Shown: positions 34,401 through 42,695 of the stretch, in pieces
Layout: every line of letters begins with the position of its first letter
Numbering within the stretch: position 1 is the stretch's first letter
Assembly: GCF_023973165.1 (NCBI RefSeq)
Contig: NZ_CP099547.1
Span: 1,674,001 to 1,738,000 of the forward strand
DNA length: 64,000 bases
Direction: 5' to 3'
From: Arcanobacterium pinnipediorum
GTDB taxonomy: Bacteria; Actinomycetota; Actinomycetes; Actinomycetales; Actinomycetaceae
The notes under the pieces: model-generated
Seen by the model: the letters and a program-made list of their open reading frames with translations, nothing else
What the model was told of the DNA's origin: nothing
The model's database searches: none
Made by a program: the position numbers and the translations under genes

Positions 34401-35642
34401 GAGCGAGCGACCCGAAGCAACCGTGTCAGCAGCAATTGCTGCCATAGTTTCGTAGCGTTGGGAGCCTGGCGGGCAATCCACGACGATTGACCGTCCTGCG
34501 GCCACTGCCTCAACGACGTCGAGCTCTGCTGGATCTAAATCACCCACTCCGCGTTCTTGTTCGGGATGGCGATCTTTGGGGTTACCTGGCGATAATGGCA
34601 ACGACGATAGCTGGCGAGCTTCTTCGTCTCCAGCCAGGGCAAGCATGGTACCCGAGGTGCGAATATAGGGTTCCATCGCCTCGAGATCGGCAAGCATCGT
34701 GCGTTCTGGCTGGAAGAATGAGCCTAACGTGACGTGGGGTTCGTATGTAAAGCCCGGCAAGTAGATTCGGCCCAATTCCGTTAATCGCGTGATGAGCACG
34801 TCAACTGGGCCATCCTCACTTGCTAACTGGCGTAGATTAGCTAGTTCTTCGGCAACCGCTCCGTGGTTGCGCAAGGCTCGAATCACTGCGGTATTGATGT
34901 CAACGGCTGGGGTGAGTTGAATGAGTGCGTCTTTTTGGTCATGGAAGAAAAGCCGAACGGGACGATATACCGCAACCTCTCGAATAACTCGCGCTTGGCG
35001 AATAGTTGGGGGCGTATCTGGCTCAGCTGCACTACTATCGGCTACCTGTGTGGGCGCATCATCAACTGATTGGTCGCTTGATCCTAGATCGTTAAGATAA
35101 TTTTCGGGCGATAACTGCAACTCGCCAGTAGCAGTATAAGCATTGACTAACGCCTCGGTTACTTCTGGTTCAGGTAGTTCGGTCCATGTCATGACACCCA
35201 CAGCCAGACTTGCCGGTGCATGGCCATAGGTTTGGGTAGCGATATGGAGTTCGTCGCGCAGCCGTAATAGTTGAGTTTTTGCCTGCGCGAGAGCGCGCTC
35301 TTCGCGTATCAACGACGATAGGCGCGTAGCTTGATATGCGTAGAACTGTGCTGAGCCCGTGGGATGGATTTGAGTCAGATCAATACGCCCCGGACTGCGC
35401 TCAGCTTCACGTTGGTCTGCGCGCTGGACTAGCTCCGCGAGCTCAGCATGCCACCGCTCATAGGCCTGGCCTATGAGGATTTCGCGCGAGGCATGTAGTT
35501 CTGGGGTACGCGTAGGAAGGGCGGGTTCAGCAACTGGATCTGGAGTTTGTTCAACTGCGCTAGGTTCGTCGACGTCGTCGCTGTGGTCAGCTACCGGAAA
35601 CTGGTCCGGTTGAGTTTCCTTTTTCCATTTAAATAAACTCAC
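31395..35642 (-). CDS. Large SF1-helicase/nuclease-like protein with degenerate motifs
   Basis: The 1415-residue intact frame has the order of a DUF4011-type helicase fused to a MTES_1575-type nuclease, but key residues are lost. The P-loop at 389-399 reads CPPGSQRYET instead of GPPGTGKT. Motif II (919-928) is VVMMDISD rather than DEAS. Motif III is GDVRRAQF. Motif V is VVVDIMAASGIRRDHVILSVGYG, and motif VI AIEAARASMTI lacks the TRAR arginine. The C-terminal nuclease-like part (1200-1300) keeps RRRDRHRFATLEAHGWAVY but has RIPLVVGHP where Asp is expected. The N-terminus has an acidic linker. It is likely a structural or regulatory pseudoenzyme. GTG start behind GAGAGG. Confidence 0.75.
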   Translation of the reverse strand: MSLFKWKKETQPDQFPVADHSDDVDEPSAVEQTPDPVAEPALPTRTPELHASREILIGQAYERWHAELAELVQRADQREAERSPGRIDLTQIHPTGSAQFYAYQATRLSSLIREERALAQAKTQLLRLRDELHIATQTYGHAPASLAVGVMTWTELPEPEVTEALVNAYTATGELQLSPENYLNDLGSSDQSVDDAPTQVADSSAAEPDTPPTIRQARVIREVAVYRPVRLFFHDQKDALIQLTPAVDINTAVIRALRNHGAVAEELANLRQLASEDGPVDVLITRLTELGRIYLPGFTYEPHVTLGSFFQPERTMLADLEAMEPYIRTSGTMLALAGDEEARQLSSLPLSPGNPKDRHPEQERGVGDLDPAELDVVEAVAAGRSIVVDCPPGSQRYETMAAIAADTVASGRSLIVVPSRASSAAQLVAELDRRGLGSLVADFSDVEAIPMRLRTGMRVERPDLPTDETLERRTELMRVRTELETFMYELHDVDPHWGVSVYDLLEKLAASTQGNHAPVTKVRFDAQTLDEISGENLESIYELLTTAGHRHAFDPEVAHSAWNTTDIADPALGNQALDAVRRLHEISIPAVVAQSSRAAGETGLRQADTVSQWREQIEVLDGISQSLDIFLPQIFETSAMDMVIASASRQWREANGYSMRGSERRRFKKQAQDLIRPGVVVKDLHAELLKVQERRETWRRYTAEGGWPQLPQGLNQIRSTSAELFADLDFLSEHLGGENFFSLEFAQLEERIAHLATDAPHMAILPERNAALNELRSRGLGRFLDDMIARAVRAESIEAEFELAYWSSVFEQLIVHSTSLAHLGPQDLSRLLRAFRDLDTVHCESMAGPVKFAVVNNARSLMIDRRNDTLKLDSMLASSGVSVLRDVIATYQRLVQVARPIWIVPATIAAEFIPPMPWVDVVMMDISDNATVASVASSMTRGRQVVAMGDVRRAQFVERENGVMRALSAVLPVRQLPANRIKLDDLSIRTLRNHGYDDVLVDIPSVSRSEKSKLVVVDGRGVPSASGNGAVVAPKVEVDAVVEAILSHAMDRPDESLAVITVSSTHAQRIRDALRHVGTHSAELSQLYSGHNGEPFVVVDIMAASGIRRDHVILSVGYGKTVHGRVLHSFGMLSTPAGFAGMIDAIEAARASMTIISSIAPGEISFNRVTTPGPRLLADLLSEAGGYHSQSMITDDSQEVAPLLADLAQRIEAAGFVTRANVGSGQWRIPLVVGHPKIRDQWAVAVMYDDNDYTQIESIRRRDRHRFATLEAHGWAVYQTFSTSLFVDPQGEAQRVIDLVYAATDLLHEPSATGLVHSNGEEDQDSPLPHSTTGNGSVARARGQRPAIMPGLQIAGYTDNELEDLITWIASDGIERNVTQYVTEVRHELALRRGSQIERVLANIVRRMGVARDGE

Positions 35643-35683
35643 GTTCTACACCTCTCGCCGTCGTCATATTCTTCTAGCTATTT

Positions 35684-36589
35684 TCACGCGAGCGCTACTG
35701 CGTGCTCTTGACAGAAAACTGGTTGCTGTGCGCACGTTTGGCATGTGACAAGTCGCTCGCGGCACGAAGGCTCATCGCAGTTGTGTAACGTGTTAGTTGA
35801 CGCACCACACGAATGGCAGGTTCCAATGAGGCTAACGTCGCCGCCGTCGAAGTCCATCACTTCACGGTTGTCGAAAACGGTAAGTGACCCCTTCCAGCGT
35901 CCAGTGTTGCCAAACATTTCGCCGTAGCGAACAATACCGCCATGGAGCTGCATTACCTTGGAAAAACCGCGCTTTTTCATCAGTGCGGTCAGCACTTCGC
36001 AGCGGATTCCGCCCGTGCAGTATGCCAAAATTGGTTTGTCTTTCAGGTCATCATATTCACCTGAATCGAGCAGTGAAATAAAATCATGCGTGGTTGATGT
36101 TGGTGGCACAATTGCACCGTCAAAACGCCCTACTTGCGCTTCAATAGCATTGCGGCCATCGAAGAAAACCAGATCTGGGTTCTGTGCGATGATCTGTTCA
36201 ACTTCTTCGGGGCGGACATGGCGGCCGCCGCCAACGATGCCGTTCTCGTCAACTTCTAGTTCATCTGGAGCACCGAACGCTACGATTTCTTTGCGCACTT
36301 TGACTGAGAGGCGCGGAAAATCAGATGCGTAGCCGTCAGCGTCTGTGCCAAGGCCTTCGGAGATCTTCCATTCAATGTCAGCAAATTCAGGATACTGTTT
36401 CATGCGTTTTACGTATGCTTTGCATGCTTGAATTGTCCCACCCACGGTGCCATTGATTCCATGCTGGGAAATCAGGATGCGCCCGCGCAACTTTAGGCGC
36501 TCACATAAATCCCACTGCCAAAGCTTAATCGCCTGCGGATCAGCGATGGGCGTGAATTTGTAGAAAAGTAAAACTCGCGAAATTGCCAC
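35684..36589 (-). CDS. trhO: tRNA uridine(34) hydroxylase (rhodanese family)
   Basis: TrhO (YceA) uses oxygen to hydroxylate U34 of certain tRNAs. The 301-residue protein has the N-terminal acylphosphatase-like part ([12 protein letters not shown] and [16 protein letters not shown]), a rhodanese domain with the catalytic Cys in [10 protein letters not shown], and a C-terminal Cys-rich segment (CHSCGAS...CDEPSC...[11 protein letters not shown]) that probably binds zinc. The GTG start follows AAGGGG. A tRNA-Arg gene lies directly upstream on the same strand. Confidence 0.94.
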   Translation of the reverse strand: MAISRVLLFYKFTPIADPQAIKLWQWDLCERLKLRGRILISQHGINGTVGGTIQACKAYVKRMKQYPEFADIEWKISEGLGTDADGYASDFPRLSVKVRKEIVAFGAPDELEVDENGIVGGGRHVRPEEVEQIIAQNPDLVFFDGRNAIEAQVGRFDGAIVPPTSTTHDFISLLDSGEYDDLKDKPILAYCTGGIRCEVLTALMKKRGFSKVMQLHGGIVRYGEMFGNTGRWKGSLTVFDNREVMDFDGGDVSLIGTCHSCGASTNTLHNCDEPSCRERLVTCQTCAQQPVFCQEHAVALA

Positions 36590-36641
36590 AGTATTTCCCC
36601 TTTATGCACTATCACCAGAGCTGTTCTGATGGAACCAGGCG

Positions 36642-36714
36642 TGCCCCCGATAGGAATCGAACCTACGACACCGGCTTTAGGAGAGCCGTGCTCTATCCAC
36701 TGAGCTACGAGGGC
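36642..36714 (-). tRNA. tRNA-Arg (anticodon CCU)
   Basis: The minus strand folds as a full cloverleaf of 73 bases. The acceptor arms GCCCTCG and CGGGGGC pair with one G-U; the D-arm region is AGCTCAGTGGATAGAGC; the anticodon stem CGGCT/AGCCG holds loop CTCCTAA with anticodon CCU; the T-arm has GGTTCGATTCC. Discriminator base is A. CCA is not encoded. Confidence 0.97.
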
Positions 36715-36877
36715 ATGGACTTTCTTGGATGAAGAGTCCTTACCTAGTCTAACTGATATAGCCAGCATCAATGAACCTCACCATACCGAGAGGTTTAACC
36801 GTGGTATTGGTCTTGTGCTCAGATTGGGCTCGGTGTGGCAGATACGTGCAGACTTTAGTTGACTATTGCACAGTCAC

Positions 36878-37813
36878 TTACTGGTCTGATTCAGCTTGTT
36901 GTGGCTGCGGGCCCACGTCGTCTCCTGGCCGGACGCGACGCGGAACAACCATCGTTGCGCAAGCGGTTGTAGAGAGCACAGTTTGCGAGGTTGATCCCAG
37001 GAGCAGACCAGCGAATCCGCCTCGACCCCGAGTTCCGATCACAACAAGATCGACTTCATGGGAGAACTCGGCGAGAACTTCAGCCGGATTGCCTTCGATG
37101 GCGTGGATGTCGACGTCGATCTGGCGCCCTTCGTCAACTTCGGCAAGTTGCGCCCGAACTGATTCGGAGACTTCGTCTAAGAAGCCGTCGTGGAGGCTAT
37201 CTGCTGGAATCCAGGTTGCAGCTGCCGTATTGACGGTAGCCACAATAGATAGTCGCGCATTCCAGCGATCTGCTTCCCACACTGCACGTTGCAGCGCGGT
37301 TTTAGCGTGTTCCGAACCGTCTACACCTACGACGATATGTTTAATTGGCACGTCCTTGACTTCGTGCTGGGATGGAACTACAACGGTTGGGCAGTATCCG
37401 TTAGACGGCACAGCTGAAGAGACGGTTCGCAGTAGCCGATCCGCTAGCGAGCTGGAGTTGGGTTCACGGCCACCGACGACGACGAGGGCGACTTTCTTCG
37501 ACATCTCCACAAGCACCTCAGTTGGGTCACCGAATTCGAGCGACCACGTTACCTCAACTCCTTGCCCTTGGAGTGCCTGAGCTTTTTCTTGAATCATTTT
37601 CTCGGCAGCTGAACGCAAATAACCGCTATCCTCGGCGGGAATACTCAGTGCACTTGGGGCCATAAACTCTGGCGCATAGCTAGGTAGTTCATAGACGCAT
37701 ACAAGATGCAGGCGAGCGTTGCGAGCTTTGGCTTGCGCGTGTGCCCACATCAGTGCACTTGAAGCACCTCGTGAACCATCGACTCCAACAACAACGATAT
37801 TCTCGTGTGACAT
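36878..37813 (-). CDS. Universal stress protein, two tandem Usp domains
   Basis: The 311-residue protein has two Usp domains, each with the nucleotide loop: VVGVDGSRGASSAL at the N-terminus and VVGVDGSEHAKTAL near residue 160. The second has the full ATP motif VIGTRGRGGFAGLLLGSTSQTVL, while the first has VVVGGREPNSSSLADRLLRTVSS, a weaker version. The C-terminal tail is charged. Such tandem Usp proteins are common in actinobacteria and act in the cytosol under stress or hypoxia. The ribosome site is AAGGAG. Confidence 0.93.
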   Translation of the reverse strand: MSHENIVVVGVDGSRGASSALMWAHAQAKARNARLHLVCVYELPSYAPEFMAPSALSIPAEDSGYLRSAAEKMIQEKAQALQGQGVEVTWSLEFGDPTEVLVEMSKKVALVVVGGREPNSSSLADRLLRTVSSAVPSNGYCPTVVVPSQHEVKDVPIKHIVVGVDGSEHAKTALQRAVWEADRWNARLSIVATVNTAAATWIPADSLHDGFLDEVSESVRAQLAEVDEGRQIDVDIHAIEGNPAEVLAEFSHEVDLVVIGTRGRGGFAGLLLGSTSQTVLSTTACATMVVPRRVRPGDDVGPQPQQAESDQ

Positions 37814-37944
37814 AGCAATCTCCTTCGATCACTTTTATTATTGCACGATTTGCAAACTGTGTCAGGTGTCACTGAGAATACTGGTTGAAATATAGTAATT
37901 GGGGGTAAGCATTATGCTTACCCCCAATTACTAAAGATTAAATA

Positions 37945-38670
37945 TTAGCCGATGCGGACAAATGTTGGGCTACCGTAAAGTTCACCTTCAAGCGTTCCCG
38001 CACCTGGGTATCGAGCTGCCACATGCATGCCGTTTCCGGTGTAGATACCGACGTGCCCTGGCCACCATACGAGATCGCCTGGCTGTGCTTCAGCTTGGGA
38101 AATAATCGTACCGGCAGCGAGCTGACCTTCGGAGTTGTGTGGCAAGGAGATACCTACTTGTGCATATACCCACTGGGTGAAACCAGAGCAATCCCATCCA
38201 GCTGGCGTAGTACCAGCCCACACATAAGGTGTTCCGACGTAGGCACGTGCGATTGAGGCGATGTCACCAGAGATCATAGCAGGGGCATTTACAGCAACGC
38301 GCCCGCCGGATGCTTGACCGCCGTTAGAACGCGCAACACTTGGAGCTGGAGCATTATCTACTGCTTCGACTACTGCACTGCCAAGATCGATCTGAGCATC
38401 TACTGCCTGGATGGACCATTCACCTTCGTTAGCATCTTCGAGCGAAATGCTTTGCACATCAGTGGTTTTGGCTGTCGCAACCTTTCCACTGAGGGAAACT
38501 GAAGCATTCAAGCTATCGGCAGAGATATTTTTCTGCTGACCCTCAGGAGCAGCAACTGCTACTGGAATACCGGCACCGGCGATAATGCCGAGAGCTCCTG
38601 CCAAGGCTAAGCCACGAACCGCATTTGGGTTCTTGACATCTACGGTCTTTGGCATCGAATGACGGCCCAT
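37945..38670 (-). CDS. NlpC/P60 peptidoglycan endopeptidase
   Basis: The 241-residue secreted enzyme would cut gamma-D-Glu-diaminoacyl bonds in wall peptides. A signal peptide or anchor lies at about 18-42 (GLALAGALGIIAGAGIPVAVAA). A low-complexity linker follows (to about 130). The NlpC/P60 domain has the catalytic Cys in PAGWDCSGFTQWVY and the His in GDLVWWPGHVGIYTG. GGAGAAAAAGCT precedes the ATG. A phased GTTAY repeat array lies about 200 bases upstream, a hint at MtrA-type control. Confidence 0.93.
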   Translation of the reverse strand: MGRHSMPKTVDVKNPNAVRGLALAGALGIIAGAGIPVAVAAPEGQQKNISADSLNASVSLSGKVATAKTTDVQSISLEDANEGEWSIQAVDAQIDLGSAVVEAVDNAPAPSVARSNGGQASGGRVAVNAPAMISGDIASIARAYVGTPYVWAGTTPAGWDCSGFTQWVYAQVGISLPHNSEGQLAAGTIISQAEAQPGDLVWWPGHVGIYTGNGMHVAARYPGAGTLEGELYGSPTFVRIG

Positions 38671-38867
38671 AGCTTTTTCTCCATTTATGTCTAGGTTTTG
38701 GTTGTCAGATAAAATCTAACGCACCCGTAGGCACAAGAAAGAGATTACAGCGTTTATAACGATTAGGCAACAATTGAACACACAAATATAACAACAGCAC
38801 ACCAAACCCCACTCACATTGCGCAACTTTCCGCGAAATACCAACGAAAACTAACCGCAGTGATTCAT

Positions 38868-38923
38868 GTTACAGGAACGTTATATTTTGTTACATTTTGT
38901 TATTTTCCACGATTCTTCGTTAT
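38868..38923. promoter_or_regulatory. Phased GTTAY direct-repeat array, candidate MtrA operator
   Basis: GTTAC (38868), GTTAT (38879), GTTAC (38889), GTTAT (38899) and GTTAT (38919) recur at 11, 10, 10 and 20 bases, i.e. on one face of the helix. MtrA is known to bind loosely conserved GTNAC direct repeats before wall-hydrolase genes. The array is between the DtxR-type gene and nlpC. Confidence 0.5.
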
Positions 38924-38962
38924 ATATGTGCTCCGCTGCCACGCTCAGCTGAACGATCCATA

Positions 38963-39640
38963 TTATTGAAGCGAAACGAAAATATGGGTAGCCCACTCAT
39001 CCGGGATCGCAATCCGCACATCTCCAAGCTCAACAACCGAAGGTTTGACGGACTCAACGCTTCCCTCTGCTTGCGGCACGAGCCCTAACTCGCGCAAATT
39101 ATCTAAACTATCGCTATCGACTTGCAACACCTCAGCGATCCGTTCAATCTTAATCTTTTGCCCAACAACCGCCGGATCATCGAGCGCGATCAGGCCATCA
39201 TCACACCCGCAATGAACATCGTCAGGTTGCGGATCACTGCTTGGCACCGGGTTACCAAAAGGATCGCGCGTGGGGTGACCGAGCATCGCACTGATGCGTT
39301 CTGCAACCTCATTAGACATCGCATGTTCCCATCGGCACGCCTCGTTATGAACTTCGGACCACGGCATATTGACAACGTTGACTAACATAAGTTCAGCCAA
39401 GCGGTGGCGGCGCATCACTCCCGCAGCTCGAATGTAACCTTCGGAGGTGAACGACATTTCCCGATTAGCTTTCATTACAATGAGCCCATCGCGCTCTAAA
39501 CGCGCTACAGTTTCAGACACTGTTGGGCCGGACTGACTCAACCGCTCAACTATCCGAGCGCGCAACGGTGGAACACCTTCTTCAATCAGCTCGTATATGG
39601 TTTTCAAATACATCTCTGTGGTGTCTAGTAAATCATTCAT
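38963..39640 (-). CDS. DtxR-family metal-dependent repressor
   Basis: The 225-residue regulator has an N-terminal winged helix (LLDTTEMYLKTIYELIEEG and SQSGPTVSETVARLERDGL), the metal-binding and dimerisation domain with HNEACRWEHAMSNEVAERI that matches the ancillary and primary-site ligands of DtxR/IdeR, and a C-terminal FeoA/SH3-like domain from about residue 150. It would sense Fe(II) or Mn(II). The start MNDLLDT at 39640 follows AGGTGG. No siderophore genes are near; targets must be elsewhere. Confidence 0.93.
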   Translation of the reverse strand: MNDLLDTTEMYLKTIYELIEEGVPPLRARIVERLSQSGPTVSETVARLERDGLIVMKANREMSFTSEGYIRAAGVMRRHRLAELMLVNVVNMPWSEVHNEACRWEHAMSNEVAERISAMLGHPTRDPFGNPVPSSDPQPDDVHCGCDDGLIALDDPAVVGQKIKIERIAEVLQVDSDSLDNLRELGLVPQAEGSVESVKPSVVELGDVRIAIPDEWATHIFVSLQ

Positions 39641-39831
39641 ATTCCACCTCTTCCTGCAAGCTATCTTACTTGATCGCACTAAATTACATCTACAAATTTC
39701 AACGCGTTCGTTGCGCTAGCTATTCCTATAGCACGCAATTCCTCATCGCCATACTAACAACGAGATACACCATATTTAGCTGACCTAACCCCAGCTCTTC
39801 TACCACCGTAACTTCCGCACTCCACAAAGCA

Positions 39832-39866
39832 TTGAGTCGAGCCGGTTAGCTACCGGCTCGACTCAA
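39832..39866. terminator. Terminator after the purine permease gene
   Basis: TTGAGTCGAGCCGGT and ACCGGCTCGACTCAA (15 bp perfect) with loop TAGCT. The T-tract is weak. It separates the permease gene from the DtxR-type gene downstream on the same strand. Confidence 0.75.
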
Positions 39867-39885
39867 CGCACTAGCAAATTGAGAG

Positions 39886-41400
39886 TTACTTGATTCCCAA
39901 TAAGTAACTGATCGGTTCGAGTGCGAAATATATAAAGAATACAACGCTGGTCAGATACATCAACGGATGGACCTTCTTTGCATTGCCCGCCACTACTTCA
40001 ACAAGGACGTGAACAATGAATCCAAAACCGATACCGACGGTAATCGAGTAAGTAAATGGCATGAAGACGATCGCCATAAAGGATGGGATGGCGATGCGTA
40101 GCTCTTGCCATGCGATTTCGGCAACTTGTTGCATAATCAAAAAGCCGACGACGACGAGTGCCGGAGCAGCAGCTTCACTCGGCACAATTGCGAATAGCGG
40201 AGAAAGGAAAGTTGCTAACAAGAAAGCAACGCCAGTAACTATTGAAGAAATACCAGTACGAGCACCTTCGGCAACGCCGGTGGAGGACTCAACGAAAGAG
40301 GTGTTGGTTGATACGCCGCCCACACCACCAGCAACAACACCGAGAGAGTCGATCAGCAAAATGTGGCGTGTGCGTGGAAGTTGACCACGCTCATCAACTA
40401 AACCAGCTTCTGTACCCACTGCAACCATCGTACCTAAGGTATCGAAGAAGTCGGCCAACATGATTGAGAAGGTCAAAACGATAACCGCGATGACTCCGAG
40501 CTTTTCGAATGGTCCAACGATCGAGAATTGACCGACGGTTGAAAAATCTGGAATTTGAACCGGTGAACCAGGGAAGGCAGGAACAGTTAAACCCCAGCTT
40601 CCTGGATCGTCATGGCTGAGTTGATGTAAACCGAAGATCTTTTCGATGACGATTGCTAAGAGAGTGCCAGTAACGATGCCGATAAGCAGGGCGCCTTTCA
40701 CACGGCGAACCATCAAAACGATGATGGTTAGCAGAGCAACGATAAAGACGACAAGGGGCCATGTAGAAATCGAGTTATTAACAGCAAACGAAACAATAAC
40801 GCCCTGACCTGGTCGCACGATACCCGCGTTGACCAAGCCAATGAAGGCAATAAAAAGGCCAATGCCTACCGAGATTGCTGAACGTAGGAATTTAGGAACC
40901 GCCCGGAATATGGCTTCGCGTAACCCGGTAAGCACCAATAACACGATCACGATACCTTCGAGGACGACAATTCCCATGCCATCTGCCCAAGTCATTCCTG
41001 GAATTTGCACGAAGCCCGCAATCATGCCGTTCAGGCCGAGACCGGCTGCCAAAGCTATGGGGAAGTTAGCCGCCGCACCCATCAAGATTGACATAATTCC
41101 AGCAACCAGCGCCGTGGCGGCTGCGATAGCAGGAATGTTTGGTTCCAAACCCCCGCCAAGGAAAGCGCCAGTTGAATCTGGACCAGATAAGATGATCGGA
41201 TTCAAGACGAGGATATAGACCATAGAGAAGAAGGTCACGATGCCGCCACGAACTTCTTGAAGTAGCGAAGAACCACGTTCTGCTACTTTGAAGTACTTCT
41301 CGACGACGGAGGGAGATGAGGACTCAGTCATTGGCTGTTTTACTGGGGCAGCTCCCGTAGTGCTGTTCACTTGCTCTACTTTCGCACACGGCAAAGGCAC
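39886..41400 (-). CDS. NCS2 purine permease (AzgA/PbuG type)
   Basis: The 504-residue membrane protein has 12-14 predicted segments. AzgA-subfamily marks are visible: TFFSMVYILVLNPIIL near residue 55, ALAAGLGLNGMIAGF, SVGIGLFIAFIGLVNAGI and FFDTLGTMVAVGTEAGLVDERG. Members bring in hypoxanthine, guanine or adenine with protons. The start is uncertain: GTG at 41400, GTG at 41370 (MNSTTG) or ATG at 41331 are all possible, and none has a convincing ribosome site. Confidence 0.88.
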   Translation of the reverse strand: MPLPCAKVEQVNSTTGAAPVKQPMTESSSPSVVEKYFKVAERGSSLLQEVRGGIVTFFSMVYILVLNPIILSGPDSTGAFLGGGLEPNIPAIAAATALVAGIMSILMGAAANFPIALAAGLGLNGMIAGFVQIPGMTWADGMGIVVLEGIVIVLLVLTGLREAIFRAVPKFLRSAISVGIGLFIAFIGLVNAGIVRPGQGVIVSFAVNNSISTWPLVVFIVALLTIIVLMVRRVKGALLIGIVTGTLLAIVIEKIFGLHQLSHDDPGSWGLTVPAFPGSPVQIPDFSTVGQFSIVGPFEKLGVIAVIVLTFSIMLADFFDTLGTMVAVGTEAGLVDERGQLPRTRHILLIDSLGVVAGGVGGVSTNTSFVESSTGVAEGARTGISSIVTGVAFLLATFLSPLFAIVPSEAAAPALVVVGFLIMQQVAEIAWQELRIAIPSFMAIVFMPFTYSITVGIGFGFIVHVLVEVVAGNAKKVHPLMYLTSVVFFIYFALEPISYLLGIK

Positions 41401-41405
41401 AAATC

Positions 41406-41438
41406 AGAACAATGCCAAATCCTGAGACGTATTGTTCT
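41406..41438. promoter_or_regulatory. Inverted repeat AGAACAAT...ATTGTTCT
   Basis: Perfect 8-base arms (41406-41413, 41431-41438) lie in the short space between manA and the purine permease start. They could be an operator for the permease or a weak terminator of manA. Confidence 0.3.
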
Positions 41439-41450
41439 CAAACTTTAAGA

Positions 41451-42692
41451 TTACGGGGATTCTACCTGGACTAATTCCCCGGCGCCGCGAACATAAACCT
41501 CGCCGTCGTTATCACCTAAAAATATGGATTGCCCAGTATTAACAAAGTAATTCTCCCCATTGACCCACAACTGAGCTGCGCCTCGCACACACAAAATGAT
41601 ACGTGGACCACAACCACGAATAGCAACCCGCTCATCTGCGTGCCGTAACGAAACAACCGACAACTCGAAATCATCTACCGGCACATAGAACGTCGATTGC
41701 ACCGCAGTGATGCGCTCGGCAGCAATCCTAATCGGTGGCGCGGCAACCGTATCAGTAATGCGCAAAAGTTCATCAACATCCATGTGCTTGCGCGTCAAGC
41801 CTGCGCGCAACACATTATCTGAAGCTGCCATCACTTCCACGCCTAAACCGGAAATATAGGCGTGGACAATCCCGGCGGGAGTGAACAACGCCTCGCCGGG
41901 ATGCAACGTCACCGGATTGAGCAATAACGAAGCCACCACCCCCGGATCTTGAGGATAAAAATGAGCGATACGTACCGCGAGCGCGTCGGCACGCGGCGAG
42001 GGAGACTCGTGCGGATTCCGGCGGGAACACGCCTGGACCAATTCTTGAACTTGGGCGCCCGAAGGGCGAGTGTGGTGAGAAATGAGCGTTGAAAAAGCCC
42101 GCTGGACGCCGTTCGTATTCGGTTCGGCAAGTATTATCGCGTGAAGCTGACGCGCAATCGAAGAATCTAGACCAGCTAACACACTTAAAATGCGGCGCGG
42201 GCTACGAAAACCAACTAACGCCTCGAACTTCGATAGTGCGTAGACCATCTCCGGTTTATGGTTTGCATCTGGATAACAACGCATCGGATCGCAAATCTGT
42301 AAACCAGCATCGTTTTCTCGCGCAAACCCAGCCTGGGCTTGCGCTAACGAAGGATGGACTTGTAGCGATAACGGCTCATCAGGGGCAATCAGTTTTAACA
42401 AAAACGGTAGTTGCGAGCCGTAGCGTGCCACAATGTCACGCCCAAGAACAGTGTTGGGATCTGTGGCAATCAGATCAGCAAGTGAATGGCCAGGTGATTG
42501 CGTGCCGGACAAGCTAGCCGGTTCGTAGGCGCGTGTTGCCGGATTATCCGAAATGAACGACGGCGCAGTAGGGTGGGCACCAAACCATAGCTCGGCCACG
42601 GGGTGGCTATGTGGCGCATAACCGAAAAGTTGGGGGATCGCACTATGCGATCCCCACGAGTACTCGCGAACTCTCCCCTGCAAGAACTTCAT
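41451..42692 (-). CDS. manA: Mannose-6-phosphate isomerase, class I
   Basis: ManA interconverts mannose-6-P and fructose-6-P, joining mannose use and glycan precursor supply to glycolysis. The 413-residue protein has the zinc ligands in LSLQVHPS and NHKPEMVYAL, and the PFLLKLIAPDEPLSLQ segment is diagnostic. A second ligand set is LHPGEALFTPAGIVHAYISG. It follows the DUF3027 gene by 3 bases without its own ribosome site, so it is coupled. Confidence 0.94.
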   Translation of the reverse strand: MKFLQGRVREYSWGSHSAIPQLFGYAPHSHPVAELWFGAHPTAPSFISDNPATRAYEPASLSGTQSPGHSLADLIATDPNTVLGRDIVARYGSQLPFLLKLIAPDEPLSLQVHPSLAQAQAGFARENDAGLQICDPMRCYPDANHKPEMVYALSKFEALVGFRSPRRILSVLAGLDSSIARQLHAIILAEPNTNGVQRAFSTLISHHTRPSGAQVQELVQACSRRNPHESPSPRADALAVRIAHFYPQDPGVVASLLLNPVTLHPGEALFTPAGIVHAYISGLGVEVMAASDNVLRAGLTRKHMDVDELLRITDTVAAPPIRIAAERITAVQSTFYVPVDDFELSVVSLRHADERVAIRGCGPRIILCVRGAAQLWVNGENYFVNTGQSIFLGDNDGEVYVRGAGELVQVESP

Positions 42693-42695
42693 GCA

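Noticed and set aside
31395..35642. Helicase-like gene as a frameshifted pseudogene
   Set aside because: The frame is uninterrupted for 1415 codons with normal codon use and a coupled gene behind it.
36771..37580. 269-residue plus-strand frame opposite the universal stress protein
   Set aside because: Antisense to a gene with clear Usp motifs; Ser/Thr/Arg-rich composition and no family signal.
38671..38962. c-di-AMP (ydaO) riboswitch before nlpC
   Set aside because: This class often precedes wall hydrolases in actinobacteria, but the conserved core bases are not found here.
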